DNA from: a virus
Length of the DNA stretch: 27,486 bases
IMG/VR virus record: IMGVR_UViG_3300025379_000058
Coordinates: 1-27,486 of that record
Reading direction: 5' to 3' (one strand)
The notes beneath the pieces were generated by a model. It saw only the letters and a program-made list of their open reading frames with translations, did no database searches and was not told where the DNA came from. The position numbers and the translations under genes were made by a program. This document shows positions 9,034 through 15,910 of the stretch, piece after piece. Within the stretch, counting starts at the first letter, position 1, and the number at the start of each line of letters is the position of its first letter.

Positions 9034-9260
9034 AGAGCTACAGAAAAAGCGATGGCTTGTGATTGGGTAATACCTGCGGGTATGCCAAAGTTAATTGACT
9101 GATTAGGGGCATTTCCAGTTATGGAAACCGTAGGATTAGAACTAAGTGGCAATAGAGTTATCGAGGCGTTTTGCAAATTGTTAACAAAAACACCTGAGTC
9201 AACCACAATCGTCTCAGTGCTTACTAGATCTTGAAATGTGACGTTTACGGCTCCGCTCAT
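9030..9260 (-). CDS. Small beta protein of the fibre cluster
   Basis: A 76-residue protein with the segment PTVSITGNAPNQSINFGIPA. This repeat type occurs in phage fibre and spike proteins and is also present in the neighbouring gene at 9593-10216 (KATASLTGTAPNQVLNLGVP). No signal peptide or membrane segment is seen. It lies in a tight cistron run: one base after the upstream stop, and a four-base overlap with the large fibre gene downstream. It may be a fibre adaptor or a split-off fibre module; the function is not established. Confidence 0.55.
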   Translation of the reverse strand: MSGAVNVTFQDLVSTETIVVDSGVFVNNLQNASITLLPLSSNPTVSITGNAPNQSINFGIPAGITQSQAIAFSVAL

Positions 9261-9261
9261 A

Positions 9262-9591
9262 CTATTTATCTAAGTTGACTATGCCTCTAAGGTAGCGGCT
9301 ATGTGCTCCGTTGTAGGGATACTGAAGCCAGACTTCAAAGTAAGGCTTGCTGTAAATAATAGAAGAGCTTGCGGTGGCAGAAAGGGTGAAGATAGCTCGT
9401 CCTACGGTTGAGGAATCCAAAGTAACTGCAAAAGAAGAAATAGGATTCGCATCCCCTTCTTTTGCATAAATAGGCGCAGTAATCGTTATTCCGGTAAGAT
9501 TAAGCGGATTTCCGTTCTGATCCGAGAATACAAGGCCGAAGTTGTAGTCAGCACCCTTGTCAAAGATAAGATTGTAGATGGCGGATGGCAT
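9262..9591 (-). CDS. BppU-like N-terminal-type beta domain protein, putative fibre adaptor
   Basis: A 109-residue protein starting MPSAIYNLIFDKGADYNFGL. The pattern of an N-terminal 'dkGad+nf' strand, then DQNGNPLNLTGITI, then strands ending YFEVWLQYP, matches small phage proteins related to the BppU N-terminal domain (PF10651-like), which often link fibres to the tail. The open frame extends to a TTG at 9621, but ATG 9591 is preferred: it follows the upstream TAG by one base and gives the typical family N-terminus. The assignment rests on recognised pattern only, without a search. Confidence 0.6.
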   Translation of the reverse strand: MPSAIYNLIFDKGADYNFGLVFSDQNGNPLNLTGITITAPIYAKEGDANPISSFAVTLDSSTVGRAIFTLSATASSSIIYSKPYFEVWLQYPYNGAHSRYLRGIVNLDK

Positions 9592-9592
9592 A

Positions 9593-10216
9593 CTAATTAG
9601 AATAAACCACAAAGTTCCCAAAAAGAGGCTTGCTGATTAACAGCGCTCCGGTGGATGAAGCGGTATAAAAAGATACAACAAATCCGGTAGTGCTTACGCT
9701 CTGTATGTTTGCCCACCCTTGACCCGTAACTAAAACCGCATAATTTGTATTATTTAGAGGAGTTGTGAATGTTATGCTGTAGGCTTGATATGTAGGATAT
9801 GGAAGCGAGGAGATAGGTACTGTGCTAATTGATCCAAAGTTATATCCACCTCCTTTAGTTAATGCGCCTCCCCCAAGAGGATTAGTAAAAGAACCCCACG
9901 AAGCGGGTATTAAAGAAGCCAAAGTAGAACCAGCTTGAGGCGCAGAGGCGGTAGCGGCATTACCCGTTGTGCTGTTTGAAAGAACAATGGAAGAATTATC
10001 CACAATCTGCCCTAGGGCATTAGCACCTAGGATGTTCACGCTGATCGGAACAGATGCTCCGTTAATCTGAGTTGGGCCTACAGGAACAGAGGCGGCAGAG
10101 CTTACGTTCTGGGGAACCCCAAGATTCAAAACCTGATTAGGTGCTGTTCCTGTAAGGCTTGCAGTTGCCTTAGAGCCAGGAGCTAAAGGTGTGATTGTTC
10201 CTATGGAAATGCTCAT
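9593..10216 (-). CDS. Fibre protein with a GTAPNQ motif and a C-terminal beta tip domain
   Basis: A 207-residue protein. Residues ~8-36 contain KATASLTGTAPNQVLNLGVP, a collagen-like/fibre linker motif also found in the 76-residue neighbour. The middle is low-complexity Ala/Ser/Gly. Residues ~145-207 (AYSITFTTPLNNTNYAVLVT, then a FVVSFYTASSTGALL strand) resemble the small C-terminal tip domain of several phage fibres. The start at 10216 overlaps the stop of the collar-domain fibre gene (TAATG). It is probably a fibre or tip component; no enzymatic feature is seen. Confidence 0.6.
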   Translation of the reverse strand: MSISIGTITPLAPGSKATASLTGTAPNQVLNLGVPQNVSSAASVPVGPTQINGASVPISVNILGANALGQIVDNSSIVLSNSTTGNAATASAPQAGSTLASLIPASWGSFTNPLGGGALTKGGGYNFGSISTVPISSLPYPTYQAYSITFTTPLNNTNYAVLVTGQGWANIQSVSTTGFVVSFYTASSTGALLISKPLFGNFVVYSN

Positions 10217-11169
10217 TATGCTTTGATGCAGTAGAGCATCGCAATGTTGGAGGGGCGTGTTTCCGCGGCAGTCCTAGGAGTGCCATTGGTTCCGTCAGTC
10301 GTGGGACTTGTAACCGTTACGGTACCCGCTCCATTATACGTTACATTAACGCCGTTAATTCCGTATTGACTGTTATTGATTCCGTAATTGTTAAAAGAGG
10401 TTACTCCTATTCCAGGCGCAGGATTCGCGTTTGTTGTGGCGGAATGGTAGTGACCTTGCAGAGCATCTGTTTGCTTAGTTCCAAAAGCGGCAGAATTCCC
10501 TCCATAACCCCTGATGAATTGCCCTTGGAGATCCGGCACGTTGAATGTGGTCGATCCGTCGCCTTGCCCATAAGGGCTTGCAGTAGTTCCTAGCGCAGTC
10601 CAGAGAGCCGAATAGGTGCTCCTAGAATAGGCGGTTCCATCGCAGATCAACCAACCAGAAGGTGTAGTATTGAAAGCAAACGGAAGTATTGCTCCGCTAG
10701 GTATGGCTTGAGCCGCCGTCGGTAGCGTCAAGGACGTACCATCACCGTAGAACTTGGTAGCGGTAACGGCACCAGGGACAGTTAAAGCTCCCTGCGTAGT
10801 CCAGCTAGGTGCTCCAGCCGATAAAAGACCAGGAGTAACTGCTCCTAGGGCAATCGTAGATGTGGTGACTGCGCCGGTAGCAATCGCATTGGTATTTACC
10901 GCACCAGTAGCAATAGCACTAGCAGAGATAGCACCGTTGGCAACCGTCGGAGTATTCCAGCTCCCGTTAGAGTATACGTTAAGGGTATTGGCTCCGGTGT
11001 TGTACCAAAGAGCCGTTCCATCAGTAGGGACACCAACGGAAGTAGGCTGAACAAACAACTGCCTAGATGATGGAGGAGCGGATAAGTATGAGGAAAGAAG
11101 ATTAAGGAGAGCCTGTGGAGTACCAGGAAAATTCGTTCCAGTAGGTAAGGTTCCGGGGATTAAGGCCAT
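10216..11169 (-). CDS. Tail fibre with phage tail collar domain
   Basis: A 317-residue protein. Residues ~155-215 contain a phage tail collar domain (PF07484 type): FAFNTTPSGWLICDGTAYSR, then GDGSTTFNVPDLQGQFIRGY. The C-terminus ends TRPSNIAMLYCIKA, the usual end of such fibres. Residues ~85-115 hold a run of ten-residue repeats (AIATGAV, AIATGAV, TIALGAV) that likely form a beta shaft. The domain is typical of short fibres that contact the cell. The ATG at 11169 has no Shine-Dalgarno sequence but is preceded by a full GTGTAATAACC motif ten bases upstream, so this gene may begin its own transcript for the fibre block. Confidence 0.85.
   Translation of the reverse strand: MALIPGTLPTGTNFPGTPQALLNLLSSYLSAPPSSRQLFVQPTSVGVPTDGTALWYNTGANTLNVYSNGSWNTPTVANGAISASAIATGAVNTNAIATGAVTTSTIALGAVTPGLLSAGAPSWTTQGALTVPGAVTATKFYGDGTSLTLPTAAQAIPSGAILPFAFNTTPSGWLICDGTAYSRSTYSALWTALGTTASPYGQGDGSTTFNVPDLQGQFIRGYGGNSAAFGTKQTDALQGHYHSATTNANPAPGIGVTSFNNYGINNSQYGINGVNVTYNGAGTVTVTSPTTDGTNGTPRTAAETRPSNIAMLYCIKA
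10845..10940 (-). repeat. In-gene tandem repeat encoding Ala/Thr/Gly/Val repeats
   Basis: About three imperfect 30-base units within the collar fibre gene, each containing a form of gcaccagtagcaatagca on the plus strand. They encode the AIATGAV-type decapeptide repeats. Such repeats can expand or contract and change shaft length. Confidence 0.6.
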
Positions 11170-11178
11170 AGGTTATGA

Positions 11179-11189
11179 GGTTATTACAC
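11179..11189 (-). promoter_or_regulatory. GTGTAATAACC motif before the collar-fibre gene
   Basis: A full copy on the minus strand followed by TCATAACCT and ATG 11169. It opens the fibre gene block after the gp10-like tail gene. Confidence 0.5.
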
Positions 11190-11211
11190 TAGGGTAGAGT
11201 TACAAGCAAGA

Positions 11212-13848
11212 TCATATCGATCCTCCTCCGACTGGCTCTACGATCTCTAGAGCATGGAGCATTAAACGACCCAGACGGGCATGGCCTGTCCAAGAAAGTT
11301 GAAAATTAAAATCATACCCTAGGGCAGAAGGTTTTGAGCTATAAGTATTGGCTGTAGCGTCTGCTGAAGATGTTGGGTAGGAAGGAGCTGGTAGCCTTAG
11401 TTGCGGTGCATATCCGTCAGAAAGTGTGGGATAGAGTGCGTAATTGCCAGGTACCGTCTCAGAATTTGAAGTCTTAGTAATCGTTGCCCAAGGAATCCAA
11501 CTAGGCCAATCGTCAGGTCTATACGACACGCTTCCGATTACCGATCTGTTTGGGCCTCCTTCTATGGAGTCAAACCAGAGATCAAGCCGGATCAGCTTTT
11601 TCAAAGCCATATTTTCGTTAAAATTGTATGCTCTGGTTATCAGGGTACTTGTAATTGGAATTGGCCCTTGAGTACCTAAGTCGCACTCACCAGTTTCAAC
11701 GATCTCCCAGAGTCCTACTCCAGGTGTGCCTACTGACGTTGTATTGTAGGAAAGGAAAAATGCTCTCTTAACACCAGCATCATTACCTCCAAAGATCCTA
11801 AGAATGTTCTGCCCTGTCCAAACGCCATCGAACGCCGGTTTCGCAGTTCCGCTTAGATGCCCGTTTGCAACCGCCCTAAAATCCAAAGCGACAATTCCTC
11901 GATAGTAAATAGGAAGCGTGCTGATGGACGACGGGTCTCCGGCTTGGGGAGGAAATTGTTCAGGCAGGCAAGTCATCAACAGCCTGTCGTTGTGGTAAAG
12001 GAAAGAAACGTTTCCCAGCAACCAGGTAGTATCTTGTTTTAGAATGGGATCAATTTCTGCTGATATAGGTACCTGACCATACCCCGTAAACTCGGCTCGT
12101 GCGCTTCGATATGACCGTATACCATTTCCATCCAAAGACCGGAAAAATAAGTCCCCGTTTACAATAGCCGTGCTATCGGAAACAGCTCCAATGTCTCGAT
12201 AGAGAACTCGTTGAAATCCAGGTGTTTGACTCCAAAGAGATCGTTCTACAGCTACCGCAATGGAAGCCGCGCCTCGATTGCAAAGAACGACCAAGTCACC
12301 CTGACCCGTCGAAGTATCCTGCAAGGGGACAAAGTTCATAGTGACAATGGTTCCTAGATCAGCAGGGATGGATAGGTTTCCCCCTTCGGCTAGGAACGTA
12401 GTCTCTGTAAAATTCAAAAGATCAGTATCTTGACCGGAGTTTGTCAGAGTTACAGTTCCTCCGGTACCAAACCCGTAAGCATAGCCATCTACCGCAATCG
12501 TAAATGCCGTAGAATTTAAGATCTGCTGAACCACAAAAGTTCCGTTCAAAGCGGCTGTTGTAGTAGTTCCCTGAATCGTTACGACGCTATCCACAGAAAA
12601 CCCATGAGGTGTTGCAGTTGACACCGTGACATAGCCAGGGAACCCATAGTTCACCATAAGATTACCAACAGGTAATGTCGTGCCTGCCGGCACTTGATAC
12701 GTTATGGTAGTAGGAGTTGTGGGGGTTCCTGCAACAAATGTCCCTAGGGCACCATTTGAAACATCCAAGGTATTATCGCTAGAAACTAAAAAACTAGCTC
12801 CAGGAACTACAGGCATCTGAACTCCAGAAAGTGTGCACGTTGCAATCGGTTGGCTTATCGAAAGTTTTCCTACCGGAGCATTTGTTCCATTAGGTACAGG
12901 ATAGGTAATTGTCGTGGCGTTTGCAGTTGATGCCACAATAAAATTGGCTTCTAAAACTGCATTCGTAGAGTCGTTTGAATTGTTACTGGTGATGTAAAAT
13001 ACGCTACCGGCGGTGAACGGGAGCCCTGTACCTGTCAATGTGCAGGTTGTTCCAGTTACCGAAGCAGTTACAGGGTAGCTTGTAGGTTGTACTATGGAGG
13101 CAGTTACCTTGAAAGAAGGTGGAGTAATTGAGGAAATGTTTACCGAAGCAGAACTTCCGCTGTAGATAAGATCCCCTGCGGTAATCTGTGTACCATCAGA
13201 GTTTGCAACAAAAAGACGACCTTGACCAAAGGCCATCTGCTTTCCTACTGGTACTACATTAACTCCATTCCCAAATGCAGTTGAGGGTCTTAACTGATAC
13301 CCATCGTAGATTTGAGGAGTATCATATCCATTCTGTATAATCAAAAATCTACCTGCCTGACACATATAGACAGGCAAAGAAGGATTGAGGAACTTGATAG
13401 CCCCGGTCGAATCTAAATTGAGAACAAAACAACTTCTAGCGGCAAAGTTAAGAGCCACAATAACGCCGCTACTGACAACAATTACTTGGGCAGGATTTCC
13501 AAAACGAGGATCGTTGTAAAAATATACTCCTTGAAAATTAAGTGCTTGTTGGACGAACAGGTTGTATCTGCTCGATGATGTGGTGACTCCGTATCCGGCA
13601 ATCGTTATTTGATCTCCAAGTACCGTAGATTCTAGCTGTCCGTTGTCTCCACGAACAGATGGCCTCCAAAAAGAAGGAGGGATCTCGTTGAAAATCGGAC
13701 GGGTCTTTGCACCAAGTCCGTCTCGGAAAGAGACGTTCTCAGCATACCAAACGGAAGTAGGAGGCACCAGAGGCGGAAGGCGACTGCCATCCATACCATC
13801 TGGTAACCCCCTGAATCCGTCGGTAAGACGCTTCGGATCGGTGATCAT
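11212..13848 (-). CDS. P22 gp10-like tail accessory/tail tubular B-like protein with inserted beta domains
   Basis: An 878-residue protein. The N-terminus (LTDGFRGLPDGMDGSRLPPL, then AENVSFRDGLGAKTRP) is the hallmark of the short-tail needle/tubular protein family that includes P22 gp10-like stabilisation proteins. Family sequence resumes at residues ~478-500 (LNFTETTFLAEGG). Between them, residues ~258-400 hold two related ~70-residue beta repeats and residues ~405-460 a third Ig-like unit (VTVSTATPHGFSVDSVVTIQ). The protein probably forms the tail tube or its tip. AGGGG lies six bases before ATG 13848, within a 14-base palindrome that also covers the upstream stop codon. Family membership is by recognised motif. 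Confidence 0.7.
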   Translation of the reverse strand: MITDPKRLTDGFRGLPDGMDGSRLPPLVPPTSVWYAENVSFRDGLGAKTRPIFNEIPPSFWRPSVRGDNGQLESTVLGDQITIAGYGVTTSSSRYNLFVQQALNFQGVYFYNDPRFGNPAQVIVVSSGVIVALNFAARSCFVLNLDSTGAIKFLNPSLPVYMCQAGRFLIIQNGYDTPQIYDGYQLRPSTAFGNGVNVVPVGKQMAFGQGRLFVANSDGTQITAGDLIYSGSSASVNISSITPPSFKVTASIVQPTSYPVTASVTGTTCTLTGTGLPFTAGSVFYITSNNSNDSTNAVLEANFIVASTANATTITYPVPNGTNAPVGKLSISQPIATCTLSGVQMPVVPGASFLVSSDNTLDVSNGALGTFVAGTPTTPTTITYQVPAGTTLPVGNLMVNYGFPGYVTVSTATPHGFSVDSVVTIQGTTTTAALNGTFVVQQILNSTAFTIAVDGYAYGFGTGGTVTLTNSGQDTDLLNFTETTFLAEGGNLSIPADLGTIVTMNFVPLQDTSTGQGDLVVLCNRGAASIAVAVERSLWSQTPGFQRVLYRDIGAVSDSTAIVNGDLFFRSLDGNGIRSYRSARAEFTGYGQVPISAEIDPILKQDTTWLLGNVSFLYHNDRLLMTCLPEQFPPQAGDPSSISTLPIYYRGIVALDFRAVANGHLSGTAKPAFDGVWTGQNILRIFGGNDAGVKRAFFLSYNTTSVGTPGVGLWEIVETGECDLGTQGPIPITSTLITRAYNFNENMALKKLIRLDLWFDSIEGGPNRSVIGSVSYRPDDWPSWIPWATITKTSNSETVPGNYALYPTLSDGYAPQLRLPAPSYPTSSADATANTYSSKPSALGYDFNFQLSWTGHARLGRLMLHALEIVEPVGGGSI

Positions 13849-13852
13849 TGAG

Positions 13853-13866
13853 ATCCCCTAGGGGAT
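13853..13866. repeat. 14-base perfect palindrome with CCCTAGGG core
   Basis: ATCCCCTAGGGGAT lies between the acidic-protein gene and the gp10-like tail gene. It overlaps the upstream stop codon by one base and contains the AGGGG used as the ribosome-binding site of the next gene. Folding would hide that site. Confidence 0.6.
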
Positions 13867-14270
13867 TATTTATTCATCCCTTTCTTTTTCAGACCGCCCA
13901 TGACGGCTTTCAAGAAATCGCCATCCTCACCCTGATCAGCTTCGTCTTCACTAGGCTGGGTGCTTGTTGCGCTTTCCTGATCCTCGTTCATTTCAGCTTC
14001 ATGCTGATCTTCTTCAGGGGACTGGTCTTGATCTTCCATCATCTCCTGTTTTGCGTCGTGCATCACAGGCATACCATCGATGGCATCAAGCTGAAGAACC
14101 CCGTCAGCCTGCATACGCAGAGTGGCGAGAGCCTCGAAGGTATCACCCTCTTTGGCGTTATCGGGAGGGGTGAAGCCTTTTGGGGCTGGGAATTCAATGA
14201 CCTTATTGTCGTCTTCCATAGGTTTTTTTGCGGCGATGCCGATGATCAAAAGTGATTTGTGAGGTTTCAT
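13866..14270 (-). CDS. Acidic, probably disordered small protein after the capsid gene
   Basis: A 134-residue protein with a highly acidic middle (QDQSPEEDQHEAEMNEDQES) and a basic tail (GGLKKKGMNK). No domain is recognised. ATG 14270 is preferred because GGAGGGG lies about 12 bases upstream; an internal ATG at 14219 (MEDDNKVIEFPAPKG) follows AAAAAAACCT and is an alternative. The ribosome-binding region lies in one arm of the 14281-14339 hairpin, so translation may be controlled by RNA structure. Its position directly after the capsid gene suggests a head-associated, decoration or assembly-aid protein; this is inference. Confidence 0.6.
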   Translation of the reverse strand: MKPHKSLLIIGIAAKKPMEDDNKVIEFPAPKGFTPPDNAKEGDTFEALATLRMQADGVLQLDAIDGMPVMHDAKQEMMEDQDQSPEEDQHEAEMNEDQESATSTQPSEDEADQGEDGDFLKAVMGGLKKKGMNK

Positions 14271-14280
14271 AAGTAGAAGG

Positions 14281-14339
14281 CCCCTCCACCTGGCTACCCT
14301 AGGGCTTTGTAGGCTCTAGGGCAGTTGAGGTAGAGGGGC
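14281..14339 (-). promoter_or_regulatory. Long hairpin between capsid gene and acidic-protein gene
   Basis: The arms at 14281-14302 and 14317-14339 pair over about 20 positions with a small internal loop: CCCCTCcACCT against AGGTaGAGGGG, then CTACCCTAG against CTAGGGCAG. No run of T follows on the minus strand, so it is not a standard intrinsic terminator. In the minus transcript the second arm includes GGUGGAGGGG, the only plausible Shine-Dalgarno sequence of the next gene. It could be an RNA processing site, an attenuator or a translation-control element that lowers expression after the capsid gene. Confidence 0.55.
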
Positions 14340-14347
14340 TGTTCTAA

Positions 14348-15682
14348 TTAGTAGCTGGCGTCAGGAGTGCCGACGGGAACCAGATCAGAGATTCCGCGAG
14401 GGGCACGCTGGTGGCGCACCACGAAACCGAGATCAGGACGCTCAACTTTAGGGCCATAACCATATAAAGCCCTAAAGAAACCGATGCTTCCATCGATGTT
14501 AGATGTCCTGTCAGGTATGTTACGCCATACAAATTCACCAGTCCATGAATACTGGGGATTGTAGGTCATTCCGCCACCCGAAACCTTTGGCTTCGGAATG
14601 AGGATCTTGAGAACATCCTGATGGTACACAGCCGTGTCCGTGTAAGCGGCGGCTTTGTAAGCCTGCTGGACTTCCCAAGCATCACCACGAGTGGTGGCAA
14701 GGGGGCTGTATGGGAAACGACGCACCCAAGCTCCGGCAACGAGGTCATACCGTGGGGGTAGCTCGATGTTGAAGAACTTGAATCCACGATAGACACCGTT
14801 CAGGCCGGGAGCGGCAAGGAGAGGATTGCTCTTCTCGTTGCTGTCGCCCTGGTAGGCAAAACGGAAGTCCTGACGGACGTTGTTGTCATCCATGAGGAGA
14901 TCACGGAACGTCCAACGCTCGCCGACAACTGCATAGATGGGGGTCGTCTCATCAACACGCATGAACGGATTGATGGAACCACCATTGTAGCCGAGACGCT
15001 CGTAGATGTACTCCAGAATACCCCAGGTGAGGCGGCTGGTAGGAGCCGTGAGCGGGAAGCTAGTCGTGCCCTCTGGAAGACCAGCGGCGGCGATAATCTT
15101 AGCACCCGTAGCGGCGATGTACTCGTCCTGATAGGCGTTTGTCCAGACGTACTTGGTGTTCTCAGAGAGGACACGAATGACGTTTTTGACCTGATCTTCA
15201 ACCTGCCATGCGAACTGAAGGTCATTCAGATCGATGTTGGGTGAGTTCAGAGCGGCCTTCTTGAGCGAAGCAGTGCGGAGGGTAACACCGAAAGAATCGA
15301 TGTTGCTACCTGCGCTATAGGATCCGCCACCAACGATTCCGGCAACACCACCGGATACTGAGGTATCGCCCTGGTTATTGATGGAAGTAGTACCGTCAGC
15401 GTTCTGCTGGGTGGAAGCAAACGGAGATCCGTCGGCATTCTGACCAGGATTCATAACGCCATCGCCACCGGACGACTGCCAAGCGGAGAAGGTAACAGGG
15501 TTGGTAGGAAGAGTACGCTCGTACACCGGATAGGTGATTGCGGTACCCTGACCATCGACCCAAGGCTCCTTGGGAAGATATTTAAGATAGAAGTCGCTGG
15601 TGACAATGTTCTTAGCCACGTTGTTGCGGATAAGACCAGACCACTCAACGAACAACTGCTCGATATTTGTTTGAGCTGCCAT
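14348..15682 (-). CDS. Putative major capsid protein
   Basis: A 444-residue protein with even composition and no low-complexity region. It starts MAAQTNIEQLFVEWSGLIRN and later has KYVWTNAYQDEYIAATGAKI and ERWTFRDLLMDDNNVRQDFR. Length, lack of motifs other than a mixed alpha/beta fold, and location directly after portal and scaffold genes fit an HK97-fold capsid protein. Expression signals are the strongest in the window: a hairpin terminator and two copies of the GTGTAATAACC motif precede it, and a long hairpin follows it. I cannot assign a capsid subfamily by eye. There is no Shine-Dalgarno sequence before ATG 15682. Confidence 0.75.
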   Translation of the reverse strand: MAAQTNIEQLFVEWSGLIRNNVAKNIVTSDFYLKYLPKEPWVDGQGTAITYPVYERTLPTNPVTFSAWQSSGGDGVMNPGQNADGSPFASTQQNADGTTSINNQGDTSVSGGVAGIVGGGSYSAGSNIDSFGVTLRTASLKKAALNSPNIDLNDLQFAWQVEDQVKNVIRVLSENTKYVWTNAYQDEYIAATGAKIIAAAGLPEGTTSFPLTAPTSRLTWGILEYIYERLGYNGGSINPFMRVDETTPIYAVVGERWTFRDLLMDDNNVRQDFRFAYQGDSNEKSNPLLAAPGLNGVYRGFKFFNIELPPRYDLVAGAWVRRFPYSPLATTRGDAWEVQQAYKAAAYTDTAVYHQDVLKILIPKPKVSGGGMTYNPQYSWTGEFVWRNIPDRTSNIDGSIGFFRALYGYGPKVERPDLGFVVRHQRAPRGISDLVPVGTPDASY

Positions 15683-15700
15683 GATTTTTGAAAAGTATGG

Positions 15701-15711
15701 GGTTATTACAC
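15701..15711 (-). promoter_or_regulatory. GTGTAATAACC motif, proximal copy before the capsid gene
   Basis: A full copy on the minus strand, 18 bases before ATG 15682 of the capsid gene. Two copies ahead of the gene likely to need highest expression fit a promoter role. Confidence 0.5.
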
Positions 15712-15836
15712 TTTGTTGTCCCTTTCCTCATTTGAGGTGGGCAAAGAGTAGTAGTTCTTGTTCCCTCGTGCGGTCGAGAGTGGTTACACGCAGTTTTTGT
15801 TGCCACAGATTTACTGCCCTGTAACCGGCATGGTCA

Positions 15837-15847
15837 GGTTATTACAC
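15837..15847 (-). promoter_or_regulatory. GTGTAATAACC motif, distal copy before the capsid gene
   Basis: A full copy on the minus strand just after the probable scaffold terminator. Its TAACC pairs with GGTTA ten bases on, placing ATG 15831 of a six-codon frame in the loop. Confidence 0.5.
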
Positions 15848-15848
15848 C

Positions 15849-15893
15849 AAAACACCCTAGGGTGCAACAATAAAGTCACAACCCTAGGGCGTT
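15849..15893 (-). terminator. Probable intrinsic terminator after the scaffold gene
   Basis: Two CCCTAGGG copies (15855-15862 and 15882-15889) form a 13-base stem, AACGCCCTAGGGT against ACCCTAGGGTGTT with one G-U pair. The loop is 17 bases, and the stem ends in UUUU on the minus strand. It lies about 20 bases after the scaffold stop and just before the first motif copy ahead of the capsid gene. Confidence 0.6.
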
Positions 15894-15910
15894 ATTTTAG
15901 ATCTTAAAAA

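Larger units (their letters stand above)
15683..15910 (-). other. 228-base scaffold-capsid spacer with terminator and two motif copies
   Basis: This is the longest gap in the window. In minus order it holds a CCCTAGGG-built hairpin (15851-15893), a GTGTAATAACC copy (15837-15847), a six-codon frame from ATG 15831 (MPVTGQ), small hairpins (CTCG/CGAG near 15764-15777; CCTCA/TGAGG near 15726-15737) and a second motif copy (15701-15711) before the capsid start. I see no gene of ordinary size in it. Confidence 0.6.

Noticed and set aside
13848-14255. 135-residue hydrophobic plus-strand frame that looks membrane-like
   Set aside because: It is the antisense of the acidic gene; Asp/Glu codons read backwards give Phe/Leu/Ile runs.
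14566-15648. Several Ser/Arg-rich minus-strand frames within the capsid gene
   Set aside because: They are out-of-frame shadows of the 444-residue capsid gene, with no independent start signals.
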